Assembly: GCA_964512225.1 (NCBI GenBank)
Contig: CAZEKB010000018.1
Span: 1 to 64,000 of the forward strand
DNA: 64,000 nucleotides
Direction of reading: 5' to 3'
Source of the DNA: CAZEKB01 sp964512225
GTDB taxonomy: Bacteria; Myxococcota_A; UBA796; UBA9615
Shown: positions 9,273 through 18,567 of the stretch, one piece after another
Position numbering within the stretch: position 1 is the first letter of the stretch
How the letters are laid out: each line of letters opens with the position of its first letter
Notes under the pieces: model-generated
The model's database searches: none
What the model was told of the DNA's origin: nothing
What the model saw: only the letters and a program-made list of their open reading frames with translations
Made by a program: the position numbers and the translations under genes

Positions 9273-11545
9273 GAGGCGCTCCGGGCGGCGGCGGCCATGA
9301 GGGCCTCGGGGCTCGCGGGGAGCGACTCGAGGCGAATGCCGGTGGCGTGTTCGATGGCGGCGAGCACCGCCGGGGCGGGCCCGTCCATGGGGAGCTCGCC
9401 GATGCCCTTCGCGCCGGACGGTCCCCCCGGGAACGGCTCCTCCACGAGGAAGATCTCCATGTCCGGCGCGTCCAGGCTGGTGGGGATGATGCAGTTGGTC
9501 ATGCGGTCGTTCAGCAGCTTGCCGTCACGCAGTCGCAGCTCCTCGATCGTGGCGAACCCGAGCCCCTGGAGGCTCCCCCCCTCGAGCTGACCGAGCGCGA
9601 TGATCGGGTGGATGGCCTTGCCCACGTCCTGGGCCGACCAGAACCCCGAGATCGTGACCTCCATCGTGTCCGGGTCGACCTCGACCTCGACCACGTCGCA
9701 GGCCCACGAATAGCAGGGGTACGCGTCGCCCTCGTAGGTGTCGGGGTTCCAGCGCGTGTCCGGATCGGTGCGGTACTTGAGCTTCACGGACGGATCGCCG
9801 TCGGCCGCCAGGAACGCGTCGGCGGCTTCGGTCCAGGCGTCCGCTGCGGGGCCGCGCTCCGCGTCGTCGCCCATCACCCGCGCGAGCAGCGCCGTCGCGC
9901 AGTCCTCGACGACCTTGCCCACGACCATGCAGGTCCGCGAGGCGACGGTGGGACCGGAGTCCGGGACCTTCGAGGTGTCCGGGATCGCCATCGTGACGCG
10001 GTCGAGCGGCAGGCCGAAGACGTCGCCCGCGATGAGCGCGTGGGTCGTGCGCTGGCCCTGGCCGATGTCGGTGGAGCCGCTGAGGATGTGGATGTCCCCG
10101 CCGGGCTGCAGGACCATCTCGACCTCGCCCTGGATCCGGGCCTCGCCGTTGCCCGTGAAGCCGCCGCCGTGCAGGAAGAAGGACATGCCGACGCCGCGCA
10201 GGCGGGGCGTGTCCCCCAGGCCGGGCCGCGGCCGCTGCGGGGGGGCGCCGCCCGCCGCGTTGAGCCGCTCGCACTCGGCGCGGCGGTTGTCCCAGTCGGC
10301 CATGGCGAGGGCGCGATCGAGGACCTCGTCGGCGGACACCGAGCCCTTGAGCAGCTGGTTGGTGGCGGTGGTGTCGCCCACCTGCATCGCGAGCTCGCGC
10401 CGATAGGCGGCGGGATCCTTGCCCAGGGCGGCGGCGATCGCGTCCACGTGTCGCTCCACCGCGAAGCACACCTGGGGCGCGCCGAACCCGCGGAAGGCGC
10501 CGTTGGGAGGGGTGTTCGTGGCGAGGACGACCCCGTCGATGGCCAGGTCGGGGCAGCGGTAGGGCCCGACGGCGTGGATGATCGCGCGGCTGAGCACGAC
10601 CTTGCTGAGCGTCGCGTAGGCGCCGCCGTCGAGCTGGATGTCGACCTCCGCGGCGAGCCAGGTGCCGTCCTCGGCGACGACCGTGCGGTGCTTCGTCACG
10701 CAGGGATGGCGCCGCGTCGTCGACGCGAGGTCCTCGTCGCGGGAGTAGACGATCTTGACGGGCTTGCCCGCCTTGAGCGCGAGCAGCGCCGCGTGGCACG
10801 ACAGGATGTTCGGGTACTCCTCCTTGCCCCCGAACCCACCGCCCGTGACGGTCTGGACGACGCGCACCTGGTCCTCGTGGAGCTTGAAGAGGTGCTTGAG
10901 CGCCTTGACCACGTAGTACGGGCACTGCAGCGAGCCGTGGACCGATACGCCGCGACCGCCGTACGGCTGCGCGATCACGCCCTGGGGCTCGATGTACATC
11001 TGCTCTTGCCAGCCCGTGTAGTACTCGCCTTCGAAGAGGCGCGCCTCGGGGTTCGCTTCCAGGGCGGCGTCCACGCAGCCGACCCCCGCGCCCTTGCGGA
11101 TCGTCAGGCGGGAGATGACGTTGTCGGCCCCTCGGATCAGGGTCTCGGCGGCCGCCGAGGTCTCGATATCGAGGACGGCGGGCAGCGGCTCCTCGCGGAG
11201 GCGGACGTGCTTGCGGGCTTCGAGGACGCGCTCCCGGGTGGGCGCCGCGAGGAGCAGGATCGGCTCCTCGGCGTGGCGGATGACGTCCTCCACCAGGCAC
11301 GGCTGGTCCAGGTCGATCAGGTCGATCTCGTTGGGGCCGGGGATGTCGCGGAAGTCGACGACCACGATGTCGGACCAGTCGTAGTCCGGATCGAGGGAGA
11401 AGCCCTTGTAGCGGGCGTGCGCCATCGTCGACCGGACGGTCGCTCCGTGCAGCATGTCGGGGAAGGCGAGGTCGTCGATGTAGCGCGCTTCCCCGTTGAC
11501 CTTCGGGGCCCCGTCGGAGCGGGGGGGGCTGGTTCCGACGCTCAT
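9269..11545 (-). CDS. Xanthine dehydrogenase family, molybdopterin-binding subunit
   Basis: 758-residue catalytic subunit that binds the molybdenum cofactor. Motifs: GGGFGGKEEYPN near residue 235, RGFGAPQ near 353, the cofactor-contact GSTDIGQGQRTTHA near 490 and the active-site-Glu motif GAKGIGELP near 715. The RGFGxPQ form with a conserved Arg fits the xanthine/purine dehydrogenase group better than the CoxL (CO dehydrogenase) group, which has a Cys-containing loop not seen here. Hypoxanthine or xanthine oxidation is therefore the likeliest activity, but other N-heterocycles or aldehydes cannot be excluded. The ATG overlaps the TGA of the upstream lipoprotein gene (ATGA), so a lipoprotein and this enzyme are co-translated. 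Confidence 0.9.
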   Translation of the reverse strand: MSVGTSPPRSDGAPKVNGEARYIDDLAFPDMLHGATVRSTMAHARYKGFSLDPDYDWSDIVVVDFRDIPGPNEIDLIDLDQPCLVEDVIRHAEEPILLLAAPTRERVLEARKHVRLREEPLPAVLDIETSAAAETLIRGADNVISRLTIRKGAGVGCVDAALEANPEARLFEGEYYTGWQEQMYIEPQGVIAQPYGGRGVSVHGSLQCPYYVVKALKHLFKLHEDQVRVVQTVTGGGFGGKEEYPNILSCHAALLALKAGKPVKIVYSRDEDLASTTRRHPCVTKHRTVVAEDGTWLAAEVDIQLDGGAYATLSKVVLSRAIIHAVGPYRCPDLAIDGVVLATNTPPNGAFRGFGAPQVCFAVERHVDAIAAALGKDPAAYRRELAMQVGDTTATNQLLKGSVSADEVLDRALAMADWDNRRAECERLNAAGGAPPQRPRPGLGDTPRLRGVGMSFFLHGGGFTGNGEARIQGEVEMVLQPGGDIHILSGSTDIGQGQRTTHALIAGDVFGLPLDRVTMAIPDTSKVPDSGPTVASRTCMVVGKVVEDCATALLARVMGDDAERGPAADAWTEAADAFLAADGDPSVKLKYRTDPDTRWNPDTYEGDAYPCYSWACDVVEVEVDPDTMEVTISGFWSAQDVGKAIHPIIALGQLEGGSLQGLGFATIEELRLRDGKLLNDRMTNCIIPTSLDAPDMEIFLVEEPFPGGPSGAKGIGELPMDGPAPAVLAAIEHATGIRLESLPASPEALMAAAARSAS

Positions 11546-13692
11546 TGCGAATCTCCGGAGGCGGGGGTGAGGACCAGGTCGCGGGTGAACCCGTCAGCGC
11601 CCCAGGCGAGGACCACGAGTACGGCCTCCCCCTCGATCGCGCGGAGCGCGCGCGGGGCCGCGGGGTCGGGCGTCGGGGCGGGGGTGGCGCCGTCGTCTCC
11701 GGCCGACTCGACGGTGGCGGGGAGGCCGAGCAGCGCGAGGCGGGCGGCGGGATCGTCGGCCGCCTCCCACGCCTCGACGCTCACGAGGGCGGCCTCCCAG
11801 TCGACGTCGGAGTGAGGCGGCTCCGCGCCCGGGGCGGGCACGAGATCGAGGCTCCAGTCGCCCGCGGCCGCGGGGCGTCGGAAGGCCGCGACGGTCGGTC
11901 CGGCGCCGTCCCCCGAGATCGAGACCGCGGTGGCGGCCGCGGAGTCGTCGTCGTCGCCCGAGTCGTCGTCCCCCGAGGGGGCGGCTGCGGGCTCGACGAG
12001 ATCGTCGCGCAGGGCGGGGAGGTCGCGCACGGCCAGCGTCCGGAGCGCGAGCTCGCGACGCAGCGTGGCCGCCAGCGCGGGGAGCTGCCCGCCCACGAAC
12101 GCGAGGAAGCCGTCCACGGCGGGGGCGCCCTCGTGCTGGGGATCCCGCAGGTGATCGAGCCAGGCGGACTCGACGTCGTCGCCCGCCTCCCGGAAGACCC
12201 GGGCCCACAGGCTGGGGTCCTCGCGCTCCTGCACGCGCGACACCACGGAGGCCGCCCAGTCGGCGGTGACCTCCGTGCGGCGCCCGGCCGCGGGCCCGAG
12301 GTGGGCGCGACCGAAGGCGCGAGCGACCGACTCGGTCTCCTCCAGACGGTCGGACACGACGTGGGTGGCGGGGGCGCCGCCGGGCCCGCCCAGCACGGTC
12401 CCCACGTCCGCGTCGTGGACGAGGACGGCGATGGGGGGGCCCGAGCGCTCGCGCACGGCGGCGACCTCCGCCTCGCTGGCCTGCGCCGGATCGAGGCCGC
12501 CCCACTGCAGCGCGGGCAGCGGGACCACCCCGTCCCACTCGGTGAAGAGCTTCACGACCTCGGCGGCCCGCTCCTCGGCGGCCTTCCCCGCCCGGGAGGC
12601 GACGGCGAGTCGGCCGTCGAGCGCCGCCACCGAGGCGAAGACGCGGGCCCCGTCGGGGAACGGCTGGAGGCTGTCGAGCGTGACCCCGTTGCGGCTGAGG
12701 GCGAACACCGGGAACTGGACCTCGAACTCGCCCGCCTGACGCGCGGTCGGCACCCACTCGGCCTGGGAGTCCTGGCGCACGAAACGCACGCCGAGGCGGC
12801 TGGGGTCGGGCTTCACCGAGGCCGTCCCCTCGAACCGCGACGCCGACGCCCAGGGCCACAGCTCCATCGCCCCTTCGACCGCGCGGGGGACGAGCGGCGG
12901 CTTCTGCCCCGCGGCGACGATCTCGGGCAGGACGCGGACCGTGCTCGGCACCGGCTCGGGCGCGCCCGACGGGGCGATGGTCGTCGTGACGACGTCGAGC
13001 ACGGCGAGGCGGCGACTCACCTCGAGGGGGGCGACTCGGCCGGGCCTGCCCGTGGCGTCCACGGGGGAGACCTCCCAGGTGTCGGCCACGTCGATGACCT
13101 GGTCCTGGGCCCCCGCCCACAGCATGGTGTCGCCGTGTCGCACCTGCACGACCTGCCCCGACCGCTCGATCACGACGTCCGCGGCATGCGGGCGACCCGC
13201 GAAGTGGACGCCCGCGGACGTGATGGGATCCGCGGGGTGGTGCAGCGAGGTGGCGGCGAACTTCTCTTCGAGGGTGCAGGGCAGGGCGCACAGACCCCAG
13301 GCCCGGTGCGCCCCGGCGATGCCGTCCTCGCCCCAGGTCAGGGTCCACTCCACGAGCGCGAGGTCGGCCTCGGCCTCCACGCCGCCGCCGAGCACGGCCG
13401 CGACCTGAGCGACGAGGGCTTCGTCGGCCCCGTCCGCCTCCAGAACCGCGGGGTCGGTGGACGTGCCCTCTCGGGCCGACGGAGGGGCGAAGGGCGCGCG
13501 CAGGGGCGAAGCCGGGGCGGCGACCCACTCGTCGAGGATCACGTGGTGGAGCGTCGCGGGCCCGGTCGGCGGGGGCGGAGCGGCGGGCGTGGCGGCCGCT
13601 TCGACGGGCGTCGGCGCGGGCTCTTCGGATCCGCCGCACGCCGCGATCGAGAGGCCGAAGAACAGGATGAAACAGCGACCGCGCGGACCCAT
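11542..13692 (-). CDS. Large lipoprotein, first gene of the molybdenum hydroxylase operon
   Basis: 716-residue protein of unknown function. Its signal peptide ends in the lipobox SIAAC (Cys19). Two Pro/Ala-rich segments and an acidic run (SGDDDSGDDDDSAA, about residue 575) interrupt beta-rich sequence. I recognise no enzyme motif. The gene overlaps the downstream molybdopterin-subunit gene by four bases, so it is the head of that operon. On the minus strand TAGGAT at 13719-13714, 22 bases before the ATG, could be the -10 element, and GGAGGAG precedes the ATG. An envelope lipoprotein leading a cytosolic oxidoreductase operon is unusual; coupling may be positional rather than functional. Confidence 0.75.
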   Translation of the reverse strand: MGPRGRCFILFFGLSIAACGGSEEPAPTPVEAAATPAAPPPPTGPATLHHVILDEWVAAPASPLRAPFAPPSAREGTSTDPAVLEADGADEALVAQVAAVLGGGVEAEADLALVEWTLTWGEDGIAGAHRAWGLCALPCTLEEKFAATSLHHPADPITSAGVHFAGRPHAADVVIERSGQVVQVRHGDTMLWAGAQDQVIDVADTWEVSPVDATGRPGRVAPLEVSRRLAVLDVVTTTIAPSGAPEPVPSTVRVLPEIVAAGQKPPLVPRAVEGAMELWPWASASRFEGTASVKPDPSRLGVRFVRQDSQAEWVPTARQAGEFEVQFPVFALSRNGVTLDSLQPFPDGARVFASVAALDGRLAVASRAGKAAEERAAEVVKLFTEWDGVVPLPALQWGGLDPAQASEAEVAAVRERSGPPIAVLVHDADVGTVLGGPGGAPATHVVSDRLEETESVARAFGRAHLGPAAGRRTEVTADWAASVVSRVQEREDPSLWARVFREAGDDVESAWLDHLRDPQHEGAPAVDGFLAFVGGQLPALAATLRRELALRTLAVRDLPALRDDLVEPAAAPSGDDDSGDDDDSAAATAVSISGDGAGPTVAAFRRPAAAGDWSLDLVPAPGAEPPHSDVDWEAALVSVEAWEAADDPAARLALLGLPATVESAGDDGATPAPTPDPAAPRALRAIEGEAVLVVLAWGADGFTRDLVLTPASGDSQ

Positions 13693-13780
13693 GGTGGATC
13701 TCCTCCGGGCCGCATCCTACCCGTCTCTTCGGGGGAGCCGTTCGGAGGGGGCCGGATCCGCTGCGGCGGACCCCGGCGGC

Positions 13781-13789
13781 TGCTATACA
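13781..13789 (+). promoter_or_regulatory. Extended -10 promoter element of nadA
   Basis: TGCTATACA, a TG-N-TATACA extended -10 motif, lies 22 bases before the nadA ATG; no good -35 is visible. Start-proximal elements of similar form precede other genes here (TGCTAGCCT at about 5972 and TGCTAGAAC at about 48106). Confidence 0.4.
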
Positions 13790-13810
13790 CCGCCCCCGGA
13801 GAGTGCATCG

Positions 13811-14782
13811 ATGTCGAGTCCCCTCGCCACCCTCGGGACCCCCGAACCCCTCGTCGATCCGTCCCTCGATCTGTTCGAAGAGATCGAGCGTCTCCGCAAG
13901 GAGCGGAACGCCGTGCTGCTCGCCCACTACTACCAGGAGGGCGAGATCCAGGACCTCGCCGACTTCCTCGGCGACTCGCTCCAGCTCAGCCGGGCAGCCG
14001 CGGAGACCGACGCGGACGTCATCGTCTTCTGCGGCGTCCACTTCATGGCCGAGACGGCGAAGATCCTCAACCCCGACAAGATCGTCGTGCTGCCCGACCT
14101 GGACGCGGGCTGCAGCCTCGCCGACTCCTGCCCCGCGCCCGCCCTCGAGCGCTTCAAGAAGCTGCATCCGGACCACAAGGTGGTCTCGTACATCAACTGC
14201 TCGGCGGGCGTGAAGGCGCTCTCGGACGTCATCTGCACGTCGTCCAACGCCGAGCGCGTCATCGACTCGTTGCCCGCGGACGCTCCGATCCTCTTCGCCC
14301 CGGACCGCAACCTGGGCCGCTGGCTGCAGAAGCAGAGCGGACGCGAGATGCTGCTCTGGCAGGGGACCTGCGTGGTCCACGAGACGTTCAGCGAGCGCAA
14401 GCTCGTGCGGCTCAAGATGGACCACCCCGCCGCGAAGGTCGTCGCCCACCCCGAGTGCGAAGACGGGATCCTGCGCCACGCCGACCACGTCGGGTCCACG
14501 AGCTCGCTGCTCCGCTTCACCCAGGAGGACGACGCGGACGTCTTCATCGTCGCCACCGAGGCGGGGATCCTCCACCAGATGCAGAAGGCGAGCCCGGACA
14601 AGACGTTCCTCCCCCTGCCCCCCGAGGCGGGCTGCGCGTGCAACAACTGCCCGTACATGAAGCTCAACTCGCTGGAGAAGCTCTACCTCTGCCTGCGCGA
14701 CCTCGAGCCGCGGATCGAGCTGGACGAGGACCTGCGCCTGCGGGCCTTGGCGCCGATCGAGCGCATGCTGGCCCTGGGGTGA
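13811..14782 (+). CDS. nadA: Quinolinate synthase NadA
   Basis: 323-residue quinolinate synthase, which condenses iminoaspartate with dihydroxyacetone phosphate to quinolinate in NAD biosynthesis. It uses a [4Fe-4S] cluster. The expected cysteines are in DAGCSLADSCP (about residue 101), HPECEDG (about 216) and GCACNNCPYM (about 274-280). The N-terminal motif LAHYYQEGEIQDLADFLGDS is typical. The ATG at 13811 is chosen because GGAGAG sits seven bases upstream and homologous sequence begins just after it, although the frame stays open further upstream. No nadB or nadC is adjacent. It is followed 16 bases later by the kinase gene on the same strand. Confidence 0.96.
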   Translation: MSSPLATLGTPEPLVDPSLDLFEEIERLRKERNAVLLAHYYQEGEIQDLADFLGDSLQLSRAAAETDADVIVFCGVHFMAETAKILNPDKIVVLPDLDAGCSLADSCPAPALERFKKLHPDHKVVSYINCSAGVKALSDVICTSSNAERVIDSLPADAPILFAPDRNLGRWLQKQSGREMLLWQGTCVVHETFSERKLVRLKMDHPAAKVVAHPECEDGILRHADHVGSTSSLLRFTQEDDADVFIVATEAGILHQMQKASPDKTFLPLPPEAGCACNNCPYMKLNSLEKLYLCLRDLEPRIELDEDLRLRALAPIERMLALG

Positions 14783-14798
14783 AGGGCGCCCCGCGTTC

Positions 14799-17477
14799 AT
14801 GAGCGACGACATCACCCAGCCGAACCCGGACGAGGCCGCCGAGACCCTCGGGGTCGCGGCGCTCCGGTACGTGGTGGGGGAGTCGTTCGCGCACGGGGGC
14901 GTGGGCTCCATCTTGTCCGCGCACGACCGCGCGCTGAGCCGCGAGGTCGCCTACAAGGTCCTGCTCGACCGGCGCGCGGACCACCCTCAGTACCGGTCGC
15001 GCTTCATCCGAGAGGCGCGGCTCACGGCCCAGCTCGAGCACCCCAACATCGTCCCCGTGCACGACCTGGGCGTGGACACGGACGGGCGGCTGTTCTTCGC
15101 GATGAAGCGCGTGCACGGGCGGTCCCTCCAGGAGGTGATCCGGGCGCTGCGGCACCGCGACGAGCGCACGATCGAGGAGATGACCCTGCCCCGCCTCCTC
15201 GGCGCCTTCGGGCAGATCTGCCAGGCGATCCACTACGCGCACACCCGCGGCGTGCTCCACCGCGACCTCAAGCCCGCCAACATCATGGTCGGGGAGTACG
15301 GCGAGGTGCTCGTCATGGACTGGGGCCTGGCGAAGCGGATCCCGCGGCTCGGGAGCGCCCACGACGACACGCTCCTCGACGGCGGCGGATCGGACGCCGA
15401 GTCGGTGCTCGTGGGGATCCGCGACGACATCACGGGGCGGATCGCCGGGCTGCTCGAGGACCTGCCCTCCGAGGGCGACCTGGAGGAGACGCTCGACGCG
15501 CCCGGCCCGGGGGGCGGGATCCCGCCGATCTACGAGAGCTCGGGCCGCCTCGACCGCCTCGACCCCGTGGGGCCCATGCATTCTCTGGACGGGTCGCTGG
15601 AGAGCGATCCGCTGGGAGCGGACGGCGACTCCGCCCGGGACTTCCAGACGGAGATGGGCCGGGTCCTGGGCACGCCGACCCACATGTCCCCGGAGCAGGC
15701 CCGCGGCCTCCCGCTCGATCCGCGCTCGGACGTGTACGGGCTCGGGCTCATCCTCTACGAGATCCTGACGCTCCGGACGGCCTTCAACGCGCCGAGCCCC
15801 CGGGCCGCGATGGTGGCGACGGTGCGCGCCGACTTCGTGCGCCCCCGGGCTGCCGCGCCGACTCAGGCCATCGATCCCGACCTCGAGGCCATCTGCCTCA
15901 AGGCGATGGCGAGGTCGCCCGAGGACCGCTACGAGACGGCGTGGGAGCTGTTCCTGCAGGTCGAGGCGTTCCTCCAGGGACGCATCGAGCAGGAGCGACG
16001 GACCGCCTTCGCGGGCGAGCGCGTCGAGCGGGCGCGGGACCTGGTGCGGGAGGTGGACGCCGTGCGGGCCCGGGCCGAGGAGGCCGCGCGGAGAGCCGCT
16101 TCGGTGGCCGCGACGCTGAACGCCTGGGACCCGGTGGAGCAGAAGCGCGAGGTCTGGGGCCTGGAGGACGAGCGCGACCGCCTCGACCTCGAGTACGTCC
16201 GGCTCACGGCGCGGGTGGAAGAGCTCCTGCGCGAGGCGCTGCGCCAGGACCCGAAGCACCGGGCCGCGCGGCGCATGCTCGCCGACCACACCTGGGCCCG
16301 GCTCAAGGACGCGGAGCACACCGGCGACCTGCGCGCGGCGGTGCAGCTCGAGGAGGACCTGCGGGCCCTGGACGAGCCCGACGTCGTGCGCATGCTCGAC
16401 GCCCCCGCCCTCGTCCGCGTCGACGCGAAGCCCGCCGCCGAGTGGGTGCGGCTGCGCCCGTCCACCGAGCGGGACCGCCGCCTCCACCCCGGGCCCGGTG
16501 AAGAGCTCGGGCGCACGCCCGTGGAGGCGGTGGAGGTCCGACCGGGCCGCTGCCTGCTCGAGGTCGGGGGCGAGGGCAAAGCCACGGCGCGCTTCGCGCT
16601 GCGGCTCGGTCGGGGCGAGACCGCCGACGTGGGGGTCCGGCTCTTCGGCCTCGACGACGTGGGCGAAGGCTTCGTCCACATCCCGGCCGGTCGCGCGCTG
16701 ATCGGCGGAGACCGGCAGGCGACCAACTCGCTCGCCGCCGTGATCGTCGACCTGCCCGACTACGCGATGGCGATCCATCCGGTCCGCATGTCGGAGTACC
16801 TCGAGTTCCTGCACGCGCTCGCGGACGACGACCCCGACGAGGCGTGGGCCCGGGCGCCCCGCGCGGAGCCGACCACCGGCCAGTACCTGGTACGGGACGA
16901 CGACGGCCGACTGGCCCTCCCCGCCGCGGACCGCGACGGCCACGGCTGGAGCCCGGACCTGCCCGTGATGGCGGTCTCCTTCCACGACGCCGTGGCCTAC
17001 GCGGAGTGGCGCGGACGACGCGACGGCGTGCGGTATCGGCTGCCCACGGACGCCGAGTGGGAGAAGGCCGCGCGCGGTTCCGACGGGCGGATCCACCCCT
17101 GGGGCGACCGCTTCGACCCGTCCTTCTGCGTCAACACGGCCGCGTCGCCTCAGAAGCAGCCCCGGATCGTGGGCCACTGCCCCACGGACGTCTCGCCCTT
17201 CGGCGTGCACGACCTCGCGGGCGGGAGCCGCGACTGGTGCGACGGCTGGAAGACGGCCAACAAGGAGTGGCGGCTCATGCGCGGCGGAGCCTGGTGGGAT
17301 CGCCCCGAGAACAGCCGCGCGGCGTTCCGCACGGGCTGGCGGCCGGACAACGTCTACGGAGACAGCGGCATCCGCCTGGTGAAGTCGCTCCCCGTCGAGC
17401 CTTCGGGCCCCGCGCTCCTGGAAGACGACGACCCCCGCCGCGGGGGCGTGAGGCCGGAGGACCTCCCCGCCGTCTGA
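14799..17477 (+). CDS. Ser/Thr protein kinase fused to a formylglycine-generating-enzyme-like (SUMF1) domain
   Basis: 892 residues. The N-terminal part is a eukaryotic-type kinase: Gly loop AHGGVGS (31-37), AYKVL Lys53, catalytic HRDLKPAN (154-161), metal-binding DWG in place of DFG (about 174) and THMSPEQA (about 294). Between DWG and the SPEQA segment lie about 100 extra residues, much longer than a normal activation loop and Gly/Asp-rich. A helical, Arg/Glu-rich middle (about 390-480) follows. Residues about 625-885 are a SUMF1/FGE-sulfatase domain (FVHIPAG, RLPTDAEWEKAARG, RGGAWWDRPENSRAAFRTGW). No membrane segment was seen. In this family the SUMF1 fold often lacks the oxidase cysteines and acts in binding; whether this copy is catalytic is not clear. 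Confidence 0.9.
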   Translation: MSDDITQPNPDEAAETLGVAALRYVVGESFAHGGVGSILSAHDRALSREVAYKVLLDRRADHPQYRSRFIREARLTAQLEHPNIVPVHDLGVDTDGRLFFAMKRVHGRSLQEVIRALRHRDERTIEEMTLPRLLGAFGQICQAIHYAHTRGVLHRDLKPANIMVGEYGEVLVMDWGLAKRIPRLGSAHDDTLLDGGGSDAESVLVGIRDDITGRIAGLLEDLPSEGDLEETLDAPGPGGGIPPIYESSGRLDRLDPVGPMHSLDGSLESDPLGADGDSARDFQTEMGRVLGTPTHMSPEQARGLPLDPRSDVYGLGLILYEILTLRTAFNAPSPRAAMVATVRADFVRPRAAAPTQAIDPDLEAICLKAMARSPEDRYETAWELFLQVEAFLQGRIEQERRTAFAGERVERARDLVREVDAVRARAEEAARRAASVAATLNAWDPVEQKREVWGLEDERDRLDLEYVRLTARVEELLREALRQDPKHRAARRMLADHTWARLKDAEHTGDLRAAVQLEEDLRALDEPDVVRMLDAPALVRVDAKPAAEWVRLRPSTERDRRLHPGPGEELGRTPVEAVEVRPGRCLLEVGGEGKATARFALRLGRGETADVGVRLFGLDDVGEGFVHIPAGRALIGGDRQATNSLAAVIVDLPDYAMAIHPVRMSEYLEFLHALADDDPDEAWARAPRAEPTTGQYLVRDDDGRLALPAADRDGHGWSPDLPVMAVSFHDAVAYAEWRGRRDGVRYRLPTDAEWEKAARGSDGRIHPWGDRFDPSFCVNTAASPQKQPRIVGHCPTDVSPFGVHDLAGGSRDWCDGWKTANKEWRLMRGGAWWDRPENSRAAFRTGWRPDNVYGDSGIRLVKSLPVEPSGPALLEDDDPRRGGVRPEDLPAV

Positions 17478-17484
17478 GCGGGTC

Positions 17485-18561
<1,077 letters not shown>

Positions 18562-18567
18562 GTCGTG

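Noticed and set aside
9269..11545. CO dehydrogenase large subunit
   Set aside because: The active-site loop is RGFGAPQ, as in xanthine-type enzymes, without the Cys-containing CoxL signature.
9347..14802. Long plus-strand frames opposite the molybdenum hydroxylase operon
   Set aside because: They mirror the codon structure of the minus-strand genes and have no recognisable domains.
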